In this document: positions 24,145 to 32,032 of the stretch, one piece after another
Layout: each line of letters starts with the position of its first letter
How positions within the stretch are numbered: position 1 is the first letter of the stretch
From: Oscillospiraceae bacterium
GTDB taxonomy: Bacteria; Bacillota_A; Clostridia; Oscillospirales; Ruminococcaceae
Assembly: GCA_004558145.1 (NCBI GenBank)
Contig: SFDQ01000001.1
Coordinates: 372,001-436,000 of the forward strand
Reading direction: 5' to 3'
Length of the DNA stretch: 64,000 bases
Position numbers and translations under genes: made by a program
The notes under the pieces: generated by a model
The model's input: only the letters and a program-made list of their open reading frames with translations
The model's database searches: none
What the model was told of the DNA's origin: nothing

Positions 24145-25548
24145 TTAGAAAGTCTTGACGCCGTCGGGAGTTTCGATCTCCACGGGGTGCTTCTTCCAGT
24201 TGACGCAGACCATCCACAGCCAGATGACAACGCCCACGCCCAGGTACACGCCGAAGCAGATCCAGGAGTCGATGCCCTGGCCCAGGGTGCAGAAGAAGGC
24301 GATGGCCACAGCGATCAGCATGGCCAGGATGCGGAAGGCGTCGCCGCCCTTGACGGCGTTGGAGCTCTTCCAGTTGGGGTACTTGTGGTGGATGCACACG
24401 GCGCTGATCATGGTCAGAGCGTAGGCGCAGGCGCAGCCGAAGCTCATCAGGTTGAAGAAAGCGCTCATGAAGTCAGAGGAGTTCTGCAGAACGATGAACA
24501 CCAGGCTCAGCACCAGCAGGAACACGTTGGGCAGCAGGGGCTGCTGGTTCTTGTTGACCTTCGCGAACACCTTGGGCAGGAAGTTCTTGTTGGCCATGGA
24601 GTAGAGCATACGAACGGTGGACATCCAGAAGCCCAGCAGGGAGGCGCCCATGCCCAGCAGGCAGGACAGCAGGCCAACAACGATGGGCCAGAAGGTCCAG
24701 CCGAGCACGTTCTGCATGGTGGAGATGGTCAGGAAGCCGTCCTGAGCGAAGTTGGTGTAGACATCCTGCAGGCCGTCCAGACCAGCCACGCAGAAGTAGT
24801 AGAACACGTAGATGCTGCCGCAGGTGAGGATGGAGCCGCAGATGGCCTTCTTGGAGTTCTTGATGGGGAAGTCGCCTTCCTCAACCATCTGGGGAACGGT
24901 CTCAAATCCGAAGTAGGGGGTGATCAGCAGAGCCATGCCGATGACCCAGCCGGGGATGCCGTAAACGGAGTCAAGAGTGGTGCTGAAGATGTTGCCGAAG
25001 TTGGACAGGTGCCAGTGGCCGCTGAACAGCAGGATGAAGCCGGTCAGGATGGTGACGGTGATGTTGCAGAACAGCATCACAGCCTGAGCCTTGACCAGGA
25101 TCTGCACGTTCTGGATGCTCATCAGGAAGTAGAGCACCAGCAGCACGGCGGCGCAGGCGACCATGGGCCAGGTGCCCAGGCCCAGGTTGAAGGTCTTGTT
25201 CACCCAGGTCATGATGGCCATGACAACTGCCGGGGGAACAGAGATCCAGGCGGCCATGATCAGCCAGGAAGCCAGGAAGCCAACATGCTTGTTGATGCCG
25301 ACGGTGTTGTAGATTAGTTCGCCGCCGGAGGTGTGGAACAGAGAGGCCAGCTCACTGTAGACCAGGGCGACAGGCAGGATGGCGATGGTCATCAGGCCGA
25401 ACGCCAGGAAGGTGCCACTGCCGCAGTAGCCGTAGAAGACCGAATCCCAGTAGTTCACGAAGGTGAAGATGGAACCGGTGGCGACGGTGTAAACAAAAAT
25501 CAGTTTCAGACTTTTGTTCAGGCCGCCTTTCGTTTGGGTGTTTTCCAT
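24145..25548 (-). CDS. APC-family amino acid permease (first copy)
   Basis: A 467-residue APC superfamily permease with about 12 helices, first gene of an operon permease-permease-SDR. Shared landmarks with the second copy (GELIYNTVGINKHVGF, VEEGDFPIKNSKKA, GFETVPQ) suggest the same transport mechanism with perhaps different substrate preference. The start ATG at 25548 follows AAAAGGAG. Expression appears to pass through a roughly 190-base structured leader. Confidence 0.85.
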   Translation of the reverse strand: MENTQTKGGLNKSLKLIFVYTVATGSIFTFVNYWDSVFYGYCGSGTFLAFGLMTIAILPVALVYSELASLFHTSGGELIYNTVGINKHVGFLASWLIMAAWISVPPAVVMAIMTWVNKTFNLGLGTWPMVACAAVLLVLYFLMSIQNVQILVKAQAVMLFCNITVTILTGFILLFSGHWHLSNFGNIFSTTLDSVYGIPGWVIGMALLITPYFGFETVPQMVEEGDFPIKNSKKAICGSILTCGSIYVFYYFCVAGLDGLQDVYTNFAQDGFLTISTMQNVLGWTFWPIVVGLLSCLLGMGASLLGFWMSTVRMLYSMANKNFLPKVFAKVNKNQQPLLPNVFLLVLSLVFIVLQNSSDFMSAFFNLMSFGCACAYALTMISAVCIHHKYPNWKSSNAVKGGDAFRILAMLIAVAIAFFCTLGQGIDSWICFGVYLGVGVVIWLWMVCVNWKKHPVEIETPDGVKTF

Positions 25549-25748
25549 GATAATGACTCCTTTTCACAGGTTTGGCTCCCCGCCAAAACCGCCTGCCCGC
25601 AAAAAAAACACCGAAGCCCCGGCGCTTTCCCTCACGCGGTTTTTCGATGTTGTCACACAAGTCAGGACCAGCTCGCGCCGGCCGGGCTGCATGGCAGCGG
25701 GTATTCAGTTCCCGGGTCCAGAGGGTCCGCCCCCCTTTAGCCGTTATA
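25549..25748 (-). promoter_or_regulatory. Structured 5' leader of the permease operon, candidate cis-regulatory RNA
   Basis: Between promoter and start codon lies about 190 bases with no reading frame of note but strong pairing potential: GCCGGC-GCGA-GCTGGT hairpin near 25680, an enclosing GGACC/GGTCC pair, a terminator-like hairpin ending in T8 (25601-25624), and a GGTTTTGGC/GCCAAACC hairpin just before the ribosome binding site. It lacks the T-box GGTGG-ACCGCG element and matches no riboswitch I can name. Attenuation control is inferred. Confidence 0.45.
25601..25624 (-). terminator. Terminator-like hairpin within the permease leader
   Basis: On the minus strand CGCCG-GGGCTT-CGGTG followed by T8, 53 bases before the start codon. 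The stem is short (five pairs, one G-U), so it may act conditionally as an attenuator. Confidence 0.45.
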
Positions 25749-25778
25749 AAAATAACACCCTTCCCCCGCAAATGTCAA
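25749..25778 (-). promoter_or_regulatory. Promoter of the permease-permease-SDR operon
   Basis: A consensus TTGACA (minus strand, 25773-25778) with TATTTT at an 18-base spacing (25749-25754). Confidence 0.65.
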
Positions 25779-25880
25779 GGGAATATCCGATATTTTGTAT
25801 ACAATTCCATGATCGTGCACCAAAAAGAGACGTTTTTATACATCGATTGACCGGTCGGTTTGCCGGCAGGCGGCCCTGCT

Positions 25881-27056
25881 TCACAGCTTGTCTCCCCTTG
25901 TGGGGCGCAGCGCCGCAAGGCAGGCAAAGCCCGCCGCGGCGGCTCCCGCGGCCAGCCAGTGACGGCCCGCGGCAAGGCCCAGCGCCCGCGCCGCCAGGGG
26001 GAAGCCGATGCTGCCCGCGCTCATGCCCAGGGCGAGGAAGCCGTAATTCACGCCGGCGTGCTCCAGGCCGAATAGGTCGGTGCACAGGCTGGGCAGCACC
26101 GCCGCCTCGCCGGAATAGCAAAAGGTGAGGGCGGTGTAGACGGCGATGACCCACCAGCCCCCGGCGAAGGCGAAGGCCGCCGACAGGCCGCAGAGGCCGG
26201 CAAACAGAATGAGGTCCGCCGCCCGGCGGCCGATGCGGTCGCTGAGGGCCGGCATGGCCAGCCGCCCCGCCGCCGAGCCGACGGAGCCGACGGCCACCGC
26301 CAGATGGGCGGCGCTCTCCGAGAGGCCCCGCTCCTGCCCCAGCTGCACAATGACAGGGCTGAACAGCAGCACCGCCGGGCTGGCCAGGGCGGTGGCCAAA
26401 AACAAAAGCCGGTACTGCCGGGTCCTGAGCATCTGAACGGGGGTGAAGTCCCGCCCGGCGCGTTTCGCCGGGGCCGGGGCGTTTTCGGGGTTTTCCAGCA
26501 GGGCGCTGCCCGCCGCGCACACCGCCAGCATCAGGCCGCCCAGCCCCCAGAAGCAGACCCGGATGCCCCACCGCCCGCTCAGAAAGCGCACCAGGAGGGT
26601 GAGCGCCGCGCCGGAGAGGCCCACCGCCCCGCCGATGACGCCGGTGGCGAGGCCCTTTTTCTCGGCGTACCACTTCTGGGCGCAGCCCATCACCGCCGGG
26701 TAGAGGAAGGCGCTGCCCAGCCCCACCGGCAGTGAGAAGGCCAGATAGAACAGCCCCGGCCGCCCCGCCGGCACGAAGCCCACGGCAAAAAAGCCCGCCG
26801 CCAGCAGCGCCGTGCCCGCGAAGCCCGCGATGCGGGGGCCCGCTTTGTCCTGCAGAAAGCCCCCCAGCACGCACCCGAGGCCGAAGGCCCCGATGGTGAG
26901 GCTGAGCACAAAGCTGGCCGCTCCCTCGTCAAAGCCGTATTCCGCCCGCACCGGCCCCTGGAACACGCCCCAGGCGGCGGGCACCCCGGTCAATATCTGG
27001 ATGGCGGCCCCCGCCGCCAGGATGGTCCAGCGGTGTTTTTTCAAAAAGGCCTGCAT
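25881..27056 (-). CDS. Major facilitator superfamily transporter, OFA (oxalate/formate antiporter-like) group
   Basis: A 391-residue 12-helix MFS protein. The OFA-type features are LTGVPAAWGVFQGPV in helix 1, GGFLQDKAGPR in loop 2-3 and QKWYAEKKGLATG before helix 5; the second-half motif is PALSDRIGRRAAD. Probably exchanges carboxylates; substrate not readable. Monocistronic, with its stop 130 bases before the permease-operon promoter and no strong terminator seen between. Confidence 0.85.
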   Translation of the reverse strand: MQAFLKKHRWTILAAGAAIQILTGVPAAWGVFQGPVRAEYGFDEGAASFVLSLTIGAFGLGCVLGGFLQDKAGPRIAGFAGTALLAAGFFAVGFVPAGRPGLFYLAFSLPVGLGSAFLYPAVMGCAQKWYAEKKGLATGVIGGAVGLSGAALTLLVRFLSGRWGIRVCFWGLGGLMLAVCAAGSALLENPENAPAPAKRAGRDFTPVQMLRTRQYRLLFLATALASPAVLLFSPVIVQLGQERGLSESAAHLAVAVGSVGSAAGRLAMPALSDRIGRRAADLILFAGLCGLSAAFAFAGGWWVIAVYTALTFCYSGEAAVLPSLCTDLFGLEHAGVNYGFLALGMSAGSIGFPLAARALGLAAGRHWLAAGAAAAGFACLAALRPTRGDKL

Positions 27057-27105
27057 CGGCCCTCCCCCTTTGCCTTTGTCTTTGGGTTAGTATGGCCCCA
27101 TCCGG

Positions 27106-27135
27106 TTGACAAATGCGGCCGGGGAAGGCTATGAT
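27106..27135 (+). promoter_or_regulatory. Promoter of hisS
   Basis: TTGACA (27106-27111) and TATGAT (27130-27135) with an 18-base spacer, 37 bases before the start codon. Confidence 0.75.
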
Positions 27136-27172
27136 ATATAAGTTAAAGACCTAGTATACAGGGGGAACAGCC

Positions 27173-28417
27173 ATGAAGATCAATCCGCTCAAGGGCATGA
27201 AGGACTATCTGCCCGACGAACAGCGCCTGCGGGACTATGTGCAGAGGCGCATCCTGGCCACCTACCGGGCCAGCGGTTTCCAGCGCATCTCCACCCCCAT
27301 GCTGGAGGACATGGAGAATCTGGACAAGAGCGAGGGCGGCGACAACCTGAACCTCATCTTCAAGGTGCTCAAGCGGGGCGACAAGCTGGCCGCCGCGCTG
27401 GCTTCCGGGCAGGAGAAGGACCTGTCGGACATGGGCCTGCGCTATGACCTGACGCTGCCCCTGAGCCGCTACTACGCCGCCAACAAGGACAAGCTGCCCA
27501 CCCCCTTCAAGGTCATCCAGACCGACCGGGTGTTCCGGGCCGAGCGGCCGCAGAAGGGCCGCATGCGGGAGTTCGTGCAGTGCGACATCGACATCCTGGG
27601 CGACGGCAGCACCAACGCCGAGATCGAGCTGATCGACGTGACCGCCCGGGCCCTTCTGGACATCGGCTTCAAGGACTTCACCGTGAACATCAACGACCGG
27701 CGCATCCTTCGGGGGATGCTCACCGGCATGGGCTTTGCCCCCGACAGCCTGGACAGCGTGTGCATCACCTTTGACAAGCTGGACAAGATCGGCGCCGAGG
27801 GCGTGACCGCCGAGCTGACCGAAAAGGGCTGCCCCGTCGAAGCGGTGGCGGCGCTGGGCGAATTTTTGGCCGCGGGCCGCACCGACCTGGACGCGGTGAG
27901 CGCTCTGTGCGACGACGCGGCCCTTGCGGCGGACCTGAAGCGGGTCATCGCCGCGGTGGAGGCTTTGGCCGACGGCAAATACTCCATCGCCTACTGTCCC
28001 AGCCTTGTGCGCGGCCAGGGCTACTACACCGGCATCGTGTTCGAGGTCACCTGCCCGGCCTTCGCCGGCGCGGTGGCGGGCGGCGGCCGCTACGACAACA
28101 TGGTGGGCAAGTTCCTGGGCCAGACGGTGCCCGCGGTGGGCTTTTCCATCGGCTTTGAGCGCATCTGCGCCATCCTGGCGGAACAGGGCTTTGCCGTGCC
28201 CGCCGAGAAGGCCCGCCTGGCGCTGCTCTATCTGCCGGACGCGGACTTTGCCCAGGTGCTGAAAAAGGCCGCCGACCTGCGCAGCCAATACACCGTGACC
28301 GTTCTGCCCCAGGCCAAGAAGCTGGGCAAGCAGTTCGGCCAGCTGGAGACCCAGGGCTTTGCCGCCGCGGCCTTTGCCGACAACGATGACATCAAGGCGC
28401 TGGGCGCGGCCCGGTGA
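27173..28417 (+). CDS. hisS: Histidyl-tRNA synthetase
   Basis: Class II synthetase of 414 residues. Motif 2 is FRAERPQKGRMREFVQCDID (121-140), motif 3 VGFSIGFER (322-330), and the histidine-binding loop near 280-291 reads RGQGYYTGIVFE. The usual loop is RGLDYYTG; here the aspartate is Gly. The motif 2 region resembles archaeal/eukaryotic enzymes (REFYQCDFD). A short anticodon-binding domain follows (from about 346), and the protein ends soon after. It could be the housekeeping enzyme or a second HisRS-like paralogue; HisZ is less likely because motif 2 is intact. Confidence 0.85.
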   Translation: MKINPLKGMKDYLPDEQRLRDYVQRRILATYRASGFQRISTPMLEDMENLDKSEGGDNLNLIFKVLKRGDKLAAALASGQEKDLSDMGLRYDLTLPLSRYYAANKDKLPTPFKVIQTDRVFRAERPQKGRMREFVQCDIDILGDGSTNAEIELIDVTARALLDIGFKDFTVNINDRRILRGMLTGMGFAPDSLDSVCITFDKLDKIGAEGVTAELTEKGCPVEAVAALGEFLAAGRTDLDAVSALCDDAALAADLKRVIAAVEALADGKYSIAYCPSLVRGQGYYTGIVFEVTCPAFAGAVAGGGRYDNMVGKFLGQTVPAVGFSIGFERICAILAEQGFAVPAEKARLALLYLPDADFAQVLKKAADLRSQYTVTVLPQAKKLGKQFGQLETQGFAAAAFADNDDIKALGAAR

Positions 28418-28443
28418 GCCGGTTTTCCCCTTTTGCACGCAGC

Positions 28444-28482
28444 GGGAGGTGCGGGCGTTTTTCGCCCGCACCTCCCCTTTTT
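28444..28482 (+). terminator. Intrinsic terminator of hisS
   Basis: A 14-base stem (28444-28457 with 28463-28476) followed by CTTTTT. Confidence 0.9.
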
Positions 28483-28538
28483 GCATAAACGCCCCGCCCC
28501 CCGGGCAGACTACTGCCAGGAAGGGAGGAGACGACCCC

Positions 28539-28760
28539 ATGCGGATGTTTTACAAAATTTGCGTTGCTTTGCTCATCGTGGGCGGCCTGAACTGGGGCCT
28601 CATCGGCCTGTTCAGCTTCAACCTGGTGGGCTGGCTGTTCGGCGGTTCCGCCAGCACCATCAGCCGCATCATCTTCACGCTGGTGGGCCTGGCTGCGCTG
28701 GGCGCCATCCCCGGCCTGCTGGGCCTGGGCGACGGCAGCGGCGAGAGCACCCAGTCCTGA
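28539..28760 (+). CDS. DUF378 small membrane protein (YuzA-like)
   Basis: A 73-residue protein with two membrane helices and the DUF378 signature LLIVGGLNWGLIGLF followed by ISRIIFTLVGLAAL. GGGAGGAG precedes the ATG by about eight bases. Function of the family unknown. It abuts the left inverted hairpin of the AT-rich island. Confidence 0.88.
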   Translation: MRMFYKICVALLIVGGLNWGLIGLFSFNLVGWLFGGSASTISRIIFTLVGLAALGAIPGLLGLGDGSGESTQS

Positions 28761-28779
28761 ATATTTTTTCATCAGTCGG

Positions 28780-28812
28780 AAAGGCCGCGGCGCAACATGC
28801 GCCGCGGCCTTT
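28780..28812. repeat. Left 33-bp inverted hairpin repeat of the AT-rich island
   Basis: A 15-base stem with ACA loop. Its reverse complement matches the hairpin at 29949-29981 in 30 of 33 positions, including the asymmetric loop. It may also terminate the DUF378 transcript. Confidence 0.7.
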
Positions 28813-28878
28813 CTCTCTGTGGGGAAACTGCGCCCGGCGCTCACGCAAACGCCAGGCGCCGCCCGATGAAAGCGGTCT

Positions 28879-29481
28879 TTATCCGTCCAGCGCGCCGACG
28901 ATACGCTGCGGGTCGATTTTGGTCCCGTTATCCCGGAATCTCTCCACACTTCTGCTGTAAATATTTCCGGCCAGCGCTTCAATGAGACCGTCGCTCAGTC
29001 CGCCATCGTTTTCCATTTGAAACACTTCCACAAGGTCTTCTTCGCTCAGAATAGACATTCCCTCCGGGTTAAAATACACCACCACCTTGTTTTCAGTGGT
29101 CCCGCCTCCCCGATTTTCCGCTGAGTAATGCACAAAGGCGCCTCCCAGCGTTTCACCCAGGATCGAGTCGTTTTCCTCTTCCTCGTCGTAGAGATTCACG
29201 TAAAGGTCATATATGTAAATGCTGTCCGGGACCAAAAGGCGCTCCTGTATCTGCTGCGCCGCCATCAGGGCGTAGGTCTCTTCTTCATTCAGCCGCAGCT
29301 TCTCTCCCCCAATTAAAAACGCGCCCGCAACCATAATGAACGCCGCCAGCAGTATCACCAGGGCTATTACGATGGGCTTGCTGCGCTTGCCCTTGTTTCT
29401 GTCGCCGGTGGCCGTTCCGCAATACGGACAAGCCACCGCCTCATCCAGCAACTCTTTTCCGCAGTGCACGCAATACTTCAT
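28879..29481 (-). CDS. Zinc-ribbon single-pass membrane protein
   Basis: A 200-residue protein: N-terminal zinc ribbon with CVHCGK and CPYCGT (C4, C7, C18, C21), a basic stretch, one membrane helix (about 36-58), then an acidic outer domain of about 140 residues with no recognised family. Base composition is visibly lower in GC than in neighbouring genes, and codon use is mixed, as in the divergent regulator. Together with that gene it forms a divergent pair sharing a 107-base AT-rich intergenic region. Function unknown. Confidence 0.75.
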   Translation of the reverse strand: MKYCVHCGKELLDEAVACPYCGTATGDRNKGKRSKPIVIALVILLAAFIMVAGAFLIGGEKLRLNEEETYALMAAQQIQERLLVPDSIYIYDLYVNLYDEEEENDSILGETLGGAFVHYSAENRGGGTTENKVVVYFNPEGMSILSEEDLVEVFQMENDGGLSDGLIEALAGNIYSRSVERFRDNGTKIDPQRIVGALDG

Positions 29482-29545
29482 CTTGCACCTCCTGAACGTT
29501 ATACAGCATCAACCTGTATTAAATATAGCATTTGCCTCTAAATAT

Positions 29546-29562
29546 TACAAGTACAACTTGTA
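29546..29562. promoter_or_regulatory. Dyad operator between the zinc-ribbon and XRE genes
   Basis: TACAAGT-ACA-ACTTGTA, a perfect 17-bp dyad 27 bases before the XRE start, with a related half-site near 29509. Size and placement fit a Cro/CI-type operator controlling both divergent genes. Confidence 0.65.
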
Positions 29563-29588
29563 TTATTTATAAACGGGGGGAATGTTGT

Positions 29589-29912
29589 ATGGATCTGCGC
29601 ATTCAGGAATTGAGGGAAGAGCTGCATATGACCCAGGTGCGTCTCAGTGTTGAACTTGGCGTATCTCAGGAGACCATCAGCGCCTATGAAAAGGGCAAAC
29701 ACTATCCCAGCGTCGCCACACTTGTCCAGTTATCCAAATTGCTTCACGCGAGTTGTGATTATATTCTGGGGCTAACGGATGTGCGGCAGACCCAGCATGA
29801 TACTCCCTTGGATGATAAGGAGCAGCAACTGCTCTCTAAATACCAGCAGTTGGATGCGCGCCGGCAAGAACGCCTGCTTGCCTATTTGGATGGGCTTTTG
29901 GACCATTCTTGA
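29589..29912 (+). CDS. XRE/Cro-CI family transcriptional regulator
   Basis: A 107-residue repressor with an N-terminal helix-turn-helix (about 4-60: IQELREELHMTQVRLSVEL, then VSQETISAYEKGKHYPSV) and a helical C terminus (KYQQLDARRQERLLAYLDGL) for dimerisation. The start ATG follows GGGGGGAA. Relatively AT-rich. It probably binds the dyad upstream and governs itself and the divergent zinc-ribbon gene. Confidence 0.88.
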   Translation: MDLRIQELREELHMTQVRLSVELGVSQETISAYEKGKHYPSVATLVQLSKLLHASCDYILGLTDVRQTQHDTPLDDKEQQLLSKYQQLDARRQERLLAYLDGLLDHS

Positions 29913-29948
29913 ACGCCGCGATGCTGATTTTGAATATATAAAGCAAAG

Positions 29949-29981
29949 GAAGGCCGCGGCGCATGTTGTGCCGCGGCCTTC
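29949..29981. repeat. Right 33-bp inverted hairpin repeat of the AT-rich island
   Basis: Hairpin with a long GC stem and CATGTTG loop, matching the reverse complement of 28780-28812 at 30 of 33 positions. It also follows the XRE gene where a terminator would be expected. Confidence 0.7.
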
Positions 29982-29987
29982 CTTTGC

Positions 29988-30023
29988 AAAAAAGGGCCCC
30001 CGGCGTTTGCCGGGGGCCCTTTT
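29988..30023 (-). terminator. Intrinsic terminator of gap
   Basis: A 15-base stem (29990-30004 with 30009-30023) continuing into T6 on the minus strand, 15 bases after the GAPDH stop. Confidence 0.9.
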
Positions 30024-30037
30024 GGTTTGCTTTGCGA

Positions 30038-31048
30038 TTACAGCTCAGCGAAGTACTTGATGGTGCGGACCATCTGGCTGGTGTAGCTGTTCTCGTTGTC
30101 GTACCAGGACACGACCTGCACCTGATAGGTGTCGTCGTCGATCTTGGTGACCATGGTCTGGGTGGCGTCGAACAGGCTGCCGTAGGTCATGCCGATGACG
30201 TCGCTGGACACGATGGGATCCTCGTTGTAGCCGTAGCTGTCAGAAGCGGCGGCCTTCATGGCGGCGTTGATGCTCTCCTTGGTCACGTCCTTGCCCTTGA
30301 CGACGGCCACCAGGATGGTGGTGGAGCCGGTGGGAACAGGCACGCGCTGGGCAGAGCCGATCAGCTTGCCGTTCAGCTCGGGGATGACCAGGCCGATGGC
30401 CTTGGCAGCGCCGGTGCTGTTGGGAACGATGTTGGCGGCGCCGGCACGGGCACGACGCAGGTCGCCCTTGCGATGGGGGCCGTCCAGGATCATCTGGTCG
30501 CCGGTGTAGGCGTGCACGGTGGTCATGATGCCGCTCTGGATGGGATAGGTGTCGTTCAGGACCTTCGCCATGGGAGCCAGGCAGTTGGTGGTGCAGGAAG
30601 CGGCGCTGATGATCTGGTCATCGGCGGTCAGGGTGTTCTCGTTCACGCTGTAAACGATGGTCTTCAGGTCGTTGCCAGCGGGGGCAGAGATGACGACCTT
30701 CTTGGCGCCGGCTTCGATGTGAGCCATGGCCTTGTCCTTCTTGGTGAAGAAACCGGTGCACTCCAGCACCACGTCCACACCCAGCTCGCCCCAGGGCAGC
30801 TCGGCGGGGTTGGGGTTCTTGTAGATGGTGATCTTCTTGCCGTCCACGGTGATGGAGTCCTCACCGGCCACCACAGTGTGACCGTCGTAACGGCCCTGGG
30901 CGGTATCGTACTTCAGCAGATGGGCCAGCATCTCGGGGCTGGTCAGATCGTTGATGGCCACCACTTCGTAGCCCTCCGCGCCAAACATCTGACGGAAGGC
31001 CAGACGGCCGATGCGGCCGAAACCATTGATTGCAACTTTCACTGCCAT
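30038..31048 (-). CDS. gap: Glyceraldehyde-3-phosphate dehydrogenase (type I, NAD)
   Basis: Glycolytic GAPDH of 336 residues. NAD fold INGFGRIGR (7-15) with D34 indicating NAD use; catalytic C152 in SAASCTTNCLAP; the active-site histidine in TTVHAYTGDQ; the phosphate-site NIVPNSTGAAKAIG. The start is the ATG at 31048, eight bases after AGGAGG; the longer reading frame upstream crosses the ribosome binding site. Monocistronic with its own promoter and terminator. Confidence 0.97.
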   Translation of the reverse strand: MAVKVAINGFGRIGRLAFRQMFGAEGYEVVAINDLTSPEMLAHLLKYDTAQGRYDGHTVVAGEDSITVDGKKITIYKNPNPAELPWGELGVDVVLECTGFFTKKDKAMAHIEAGAKKVVISAPAGNDLKTIVYSVNENTLTADDQIISAASCTTNCLAPMAKVLNDTYPIQSGIMTTVHAYTGDQMILDGPHRKGDLRRARAGAANIVPNSTGAAKAIGLVIPELNGKLIGSAQRVPVPTGSTTILVAVVKGKDVTKESINAAMKAAASDSYGYNEDPIVSSDVIGMTYGSLFDATQTMVTKIDDDTYQVQVVSWYDNENSYTSQMVRTIKYFAEL

Positions 31049-31111
31049 TGTAAAATCCTCCTTATGATTCGCGTCACGCCCTTGCGGGCGGAACATCTCA
31101 CGGCTGGTCTT

Positions 31112-31140
31112 ATTGTATCGCAATTTTTTTCAAAGCACAA
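31112..31140 (-). promoter_or_regulatory. Promoter of gap
   Basis: On the minus strand TTGTGC and TACAAT (31112-31117) with 17 bases between. The start site would lie about 55 bases before the gap ATG. Confidence 0.65.
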
Positions 31141-31263
31141 GTAGTTGTGAATGATTTAACACAAAAATGCAAAAGAAAACTTTGGAAGGTACAAAGCGCG
31201 CATGAACCGCTCCCGCTCCGCCACACTAAGGGGAGAATACCGGGCAAAGGGGGAACGACGGCC

Positions 31264-31977
31264 ATGGACCTGCGATGGGAGTACGCCCGCCGCACGGCGG
31301 CGCTGCTGCGCGCCGAGTGCGCCGAAGTGCTCACTGCAGAGGGTGCGGCGCAACGCGCCGCCGCCTACCGCATTTTGCGGGCGGCGCAGAATCTGGAGAT
31401 GTGGGCCCAGCTGACGGGCACAGGGCTGCCGCCGCGGGTGATGGACCTTTCGGCCAGCGCCCGGGCGCTGGTGGAGGCCGCCCGGGAGGTGTGCCCCATG
31501 CCCCCTTCCCTGCTGCGTTTTTCCGCCTGCGGCCAGCCGCTGCCGGTGGCCGCCGCCGAGCCGGCCTTCGGGGCGGTGCTTTTGAATCTTCTGTGCAACA
31601 GCCTGCTTTATGGCGGGGCAAGGCCGGCGGTGAGCGTGCGCTGCCTGCGCCAGGGCAGCCGGGCGGTGCTGCTTTTGCGGGACTGGGGGCCGGGCATCCC
31701 GCCCCACCGCCAGCGGCTGGCCCTGACCCCCTTTGCCGGGGCGGGCAGTCTGCCGGGGCTGGGGCTGGGGCTGCCCCTGGCCGCCGCCTTCGCGGCCCGC
31801 TACGGCGGGGCTTTCACCCTGGAGAGCCGCCCGGGCAAGGGGGTGGCGGCGGCGCTGTCGCTGCCGCTGTGCCCGGTGGCAAAGCTGCCCCGCCCGCCCC
31901 ACGCCGCCGCCCTGCTGGCGGACCGGTACAGCCCGGTGTATGTGCAGCTGTCGCCCCGGTGCGTGCTGCCCGATTGA
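31264..31977 (+). CDS. Orphan histidine-kinase-like ATPase domain protein
   Basis: A 237-residue soluble protein with a C-terminal GHKL ATPase domain: N box NLLCNSLLYGG, G1 box DWGPGIPPHR and G2 box GLGLGLPLAAAFAARYGG. The N-terminal helical region (AAAYRILRAAQNLEMW) is placed like a DHp domain but has no phosphoacceptor histidine, and there is no sensor, membrane helix or response-regulator gene nearby. It may be a regulator using ATP binding only or an anti-sigma-like kinase. Function unknown. Confidence 0.78.
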   Translation: MDLRWEYARRTAALLRAECAEVLTAEGAAQRAAAYRILRAAQNLEMWAQLTGTGLPPRVMDLSASARALVEAAREVCPMPPSLLRFSACGQPLPVAAAEPAFGAVLLNLLCNSLLYGGARPAVSVRCLRQGSRAVLLLRDWGPGIPPHRQRLALTPFAGAGSLPGLGLGLPLAAAFAARYGGAFTLESRPGKGVAAALSLPLCPVAKLPRPPHAAALLADRYSPVYVQLSPRCVLPD

Positions 31978-32002
31978 CCCGCGAAAGCGGCTATATTATA
32001 AT
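31974..32002 (+). promoter_or_regulatory. Promoter of the asparaginase gene
   Basis: TTGACC (31974-31979, overlapping the stop codon of the upstream gene) and TATAAT (31997-32002) with a 17-base spacer. Confidence 0.8.
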
Positions 32003-32032
32003 GGATGTGCACGATTTTTCGGGAGGCAGGAC

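Noticed and set aside
25549..25748. T-box in the permease leader
   Set aside because: An ACCGCG is present but the required GGTGG partner and stem I AGAGAG motif are missing.
31145..31164. Possible Rex site upstream of gap (TTGTG and CACAA)
   Set aside because: The half-sites are 10 bases apart instead of 8 and the inner bases do not match; it lies upstream of the -35. Too weak to call.
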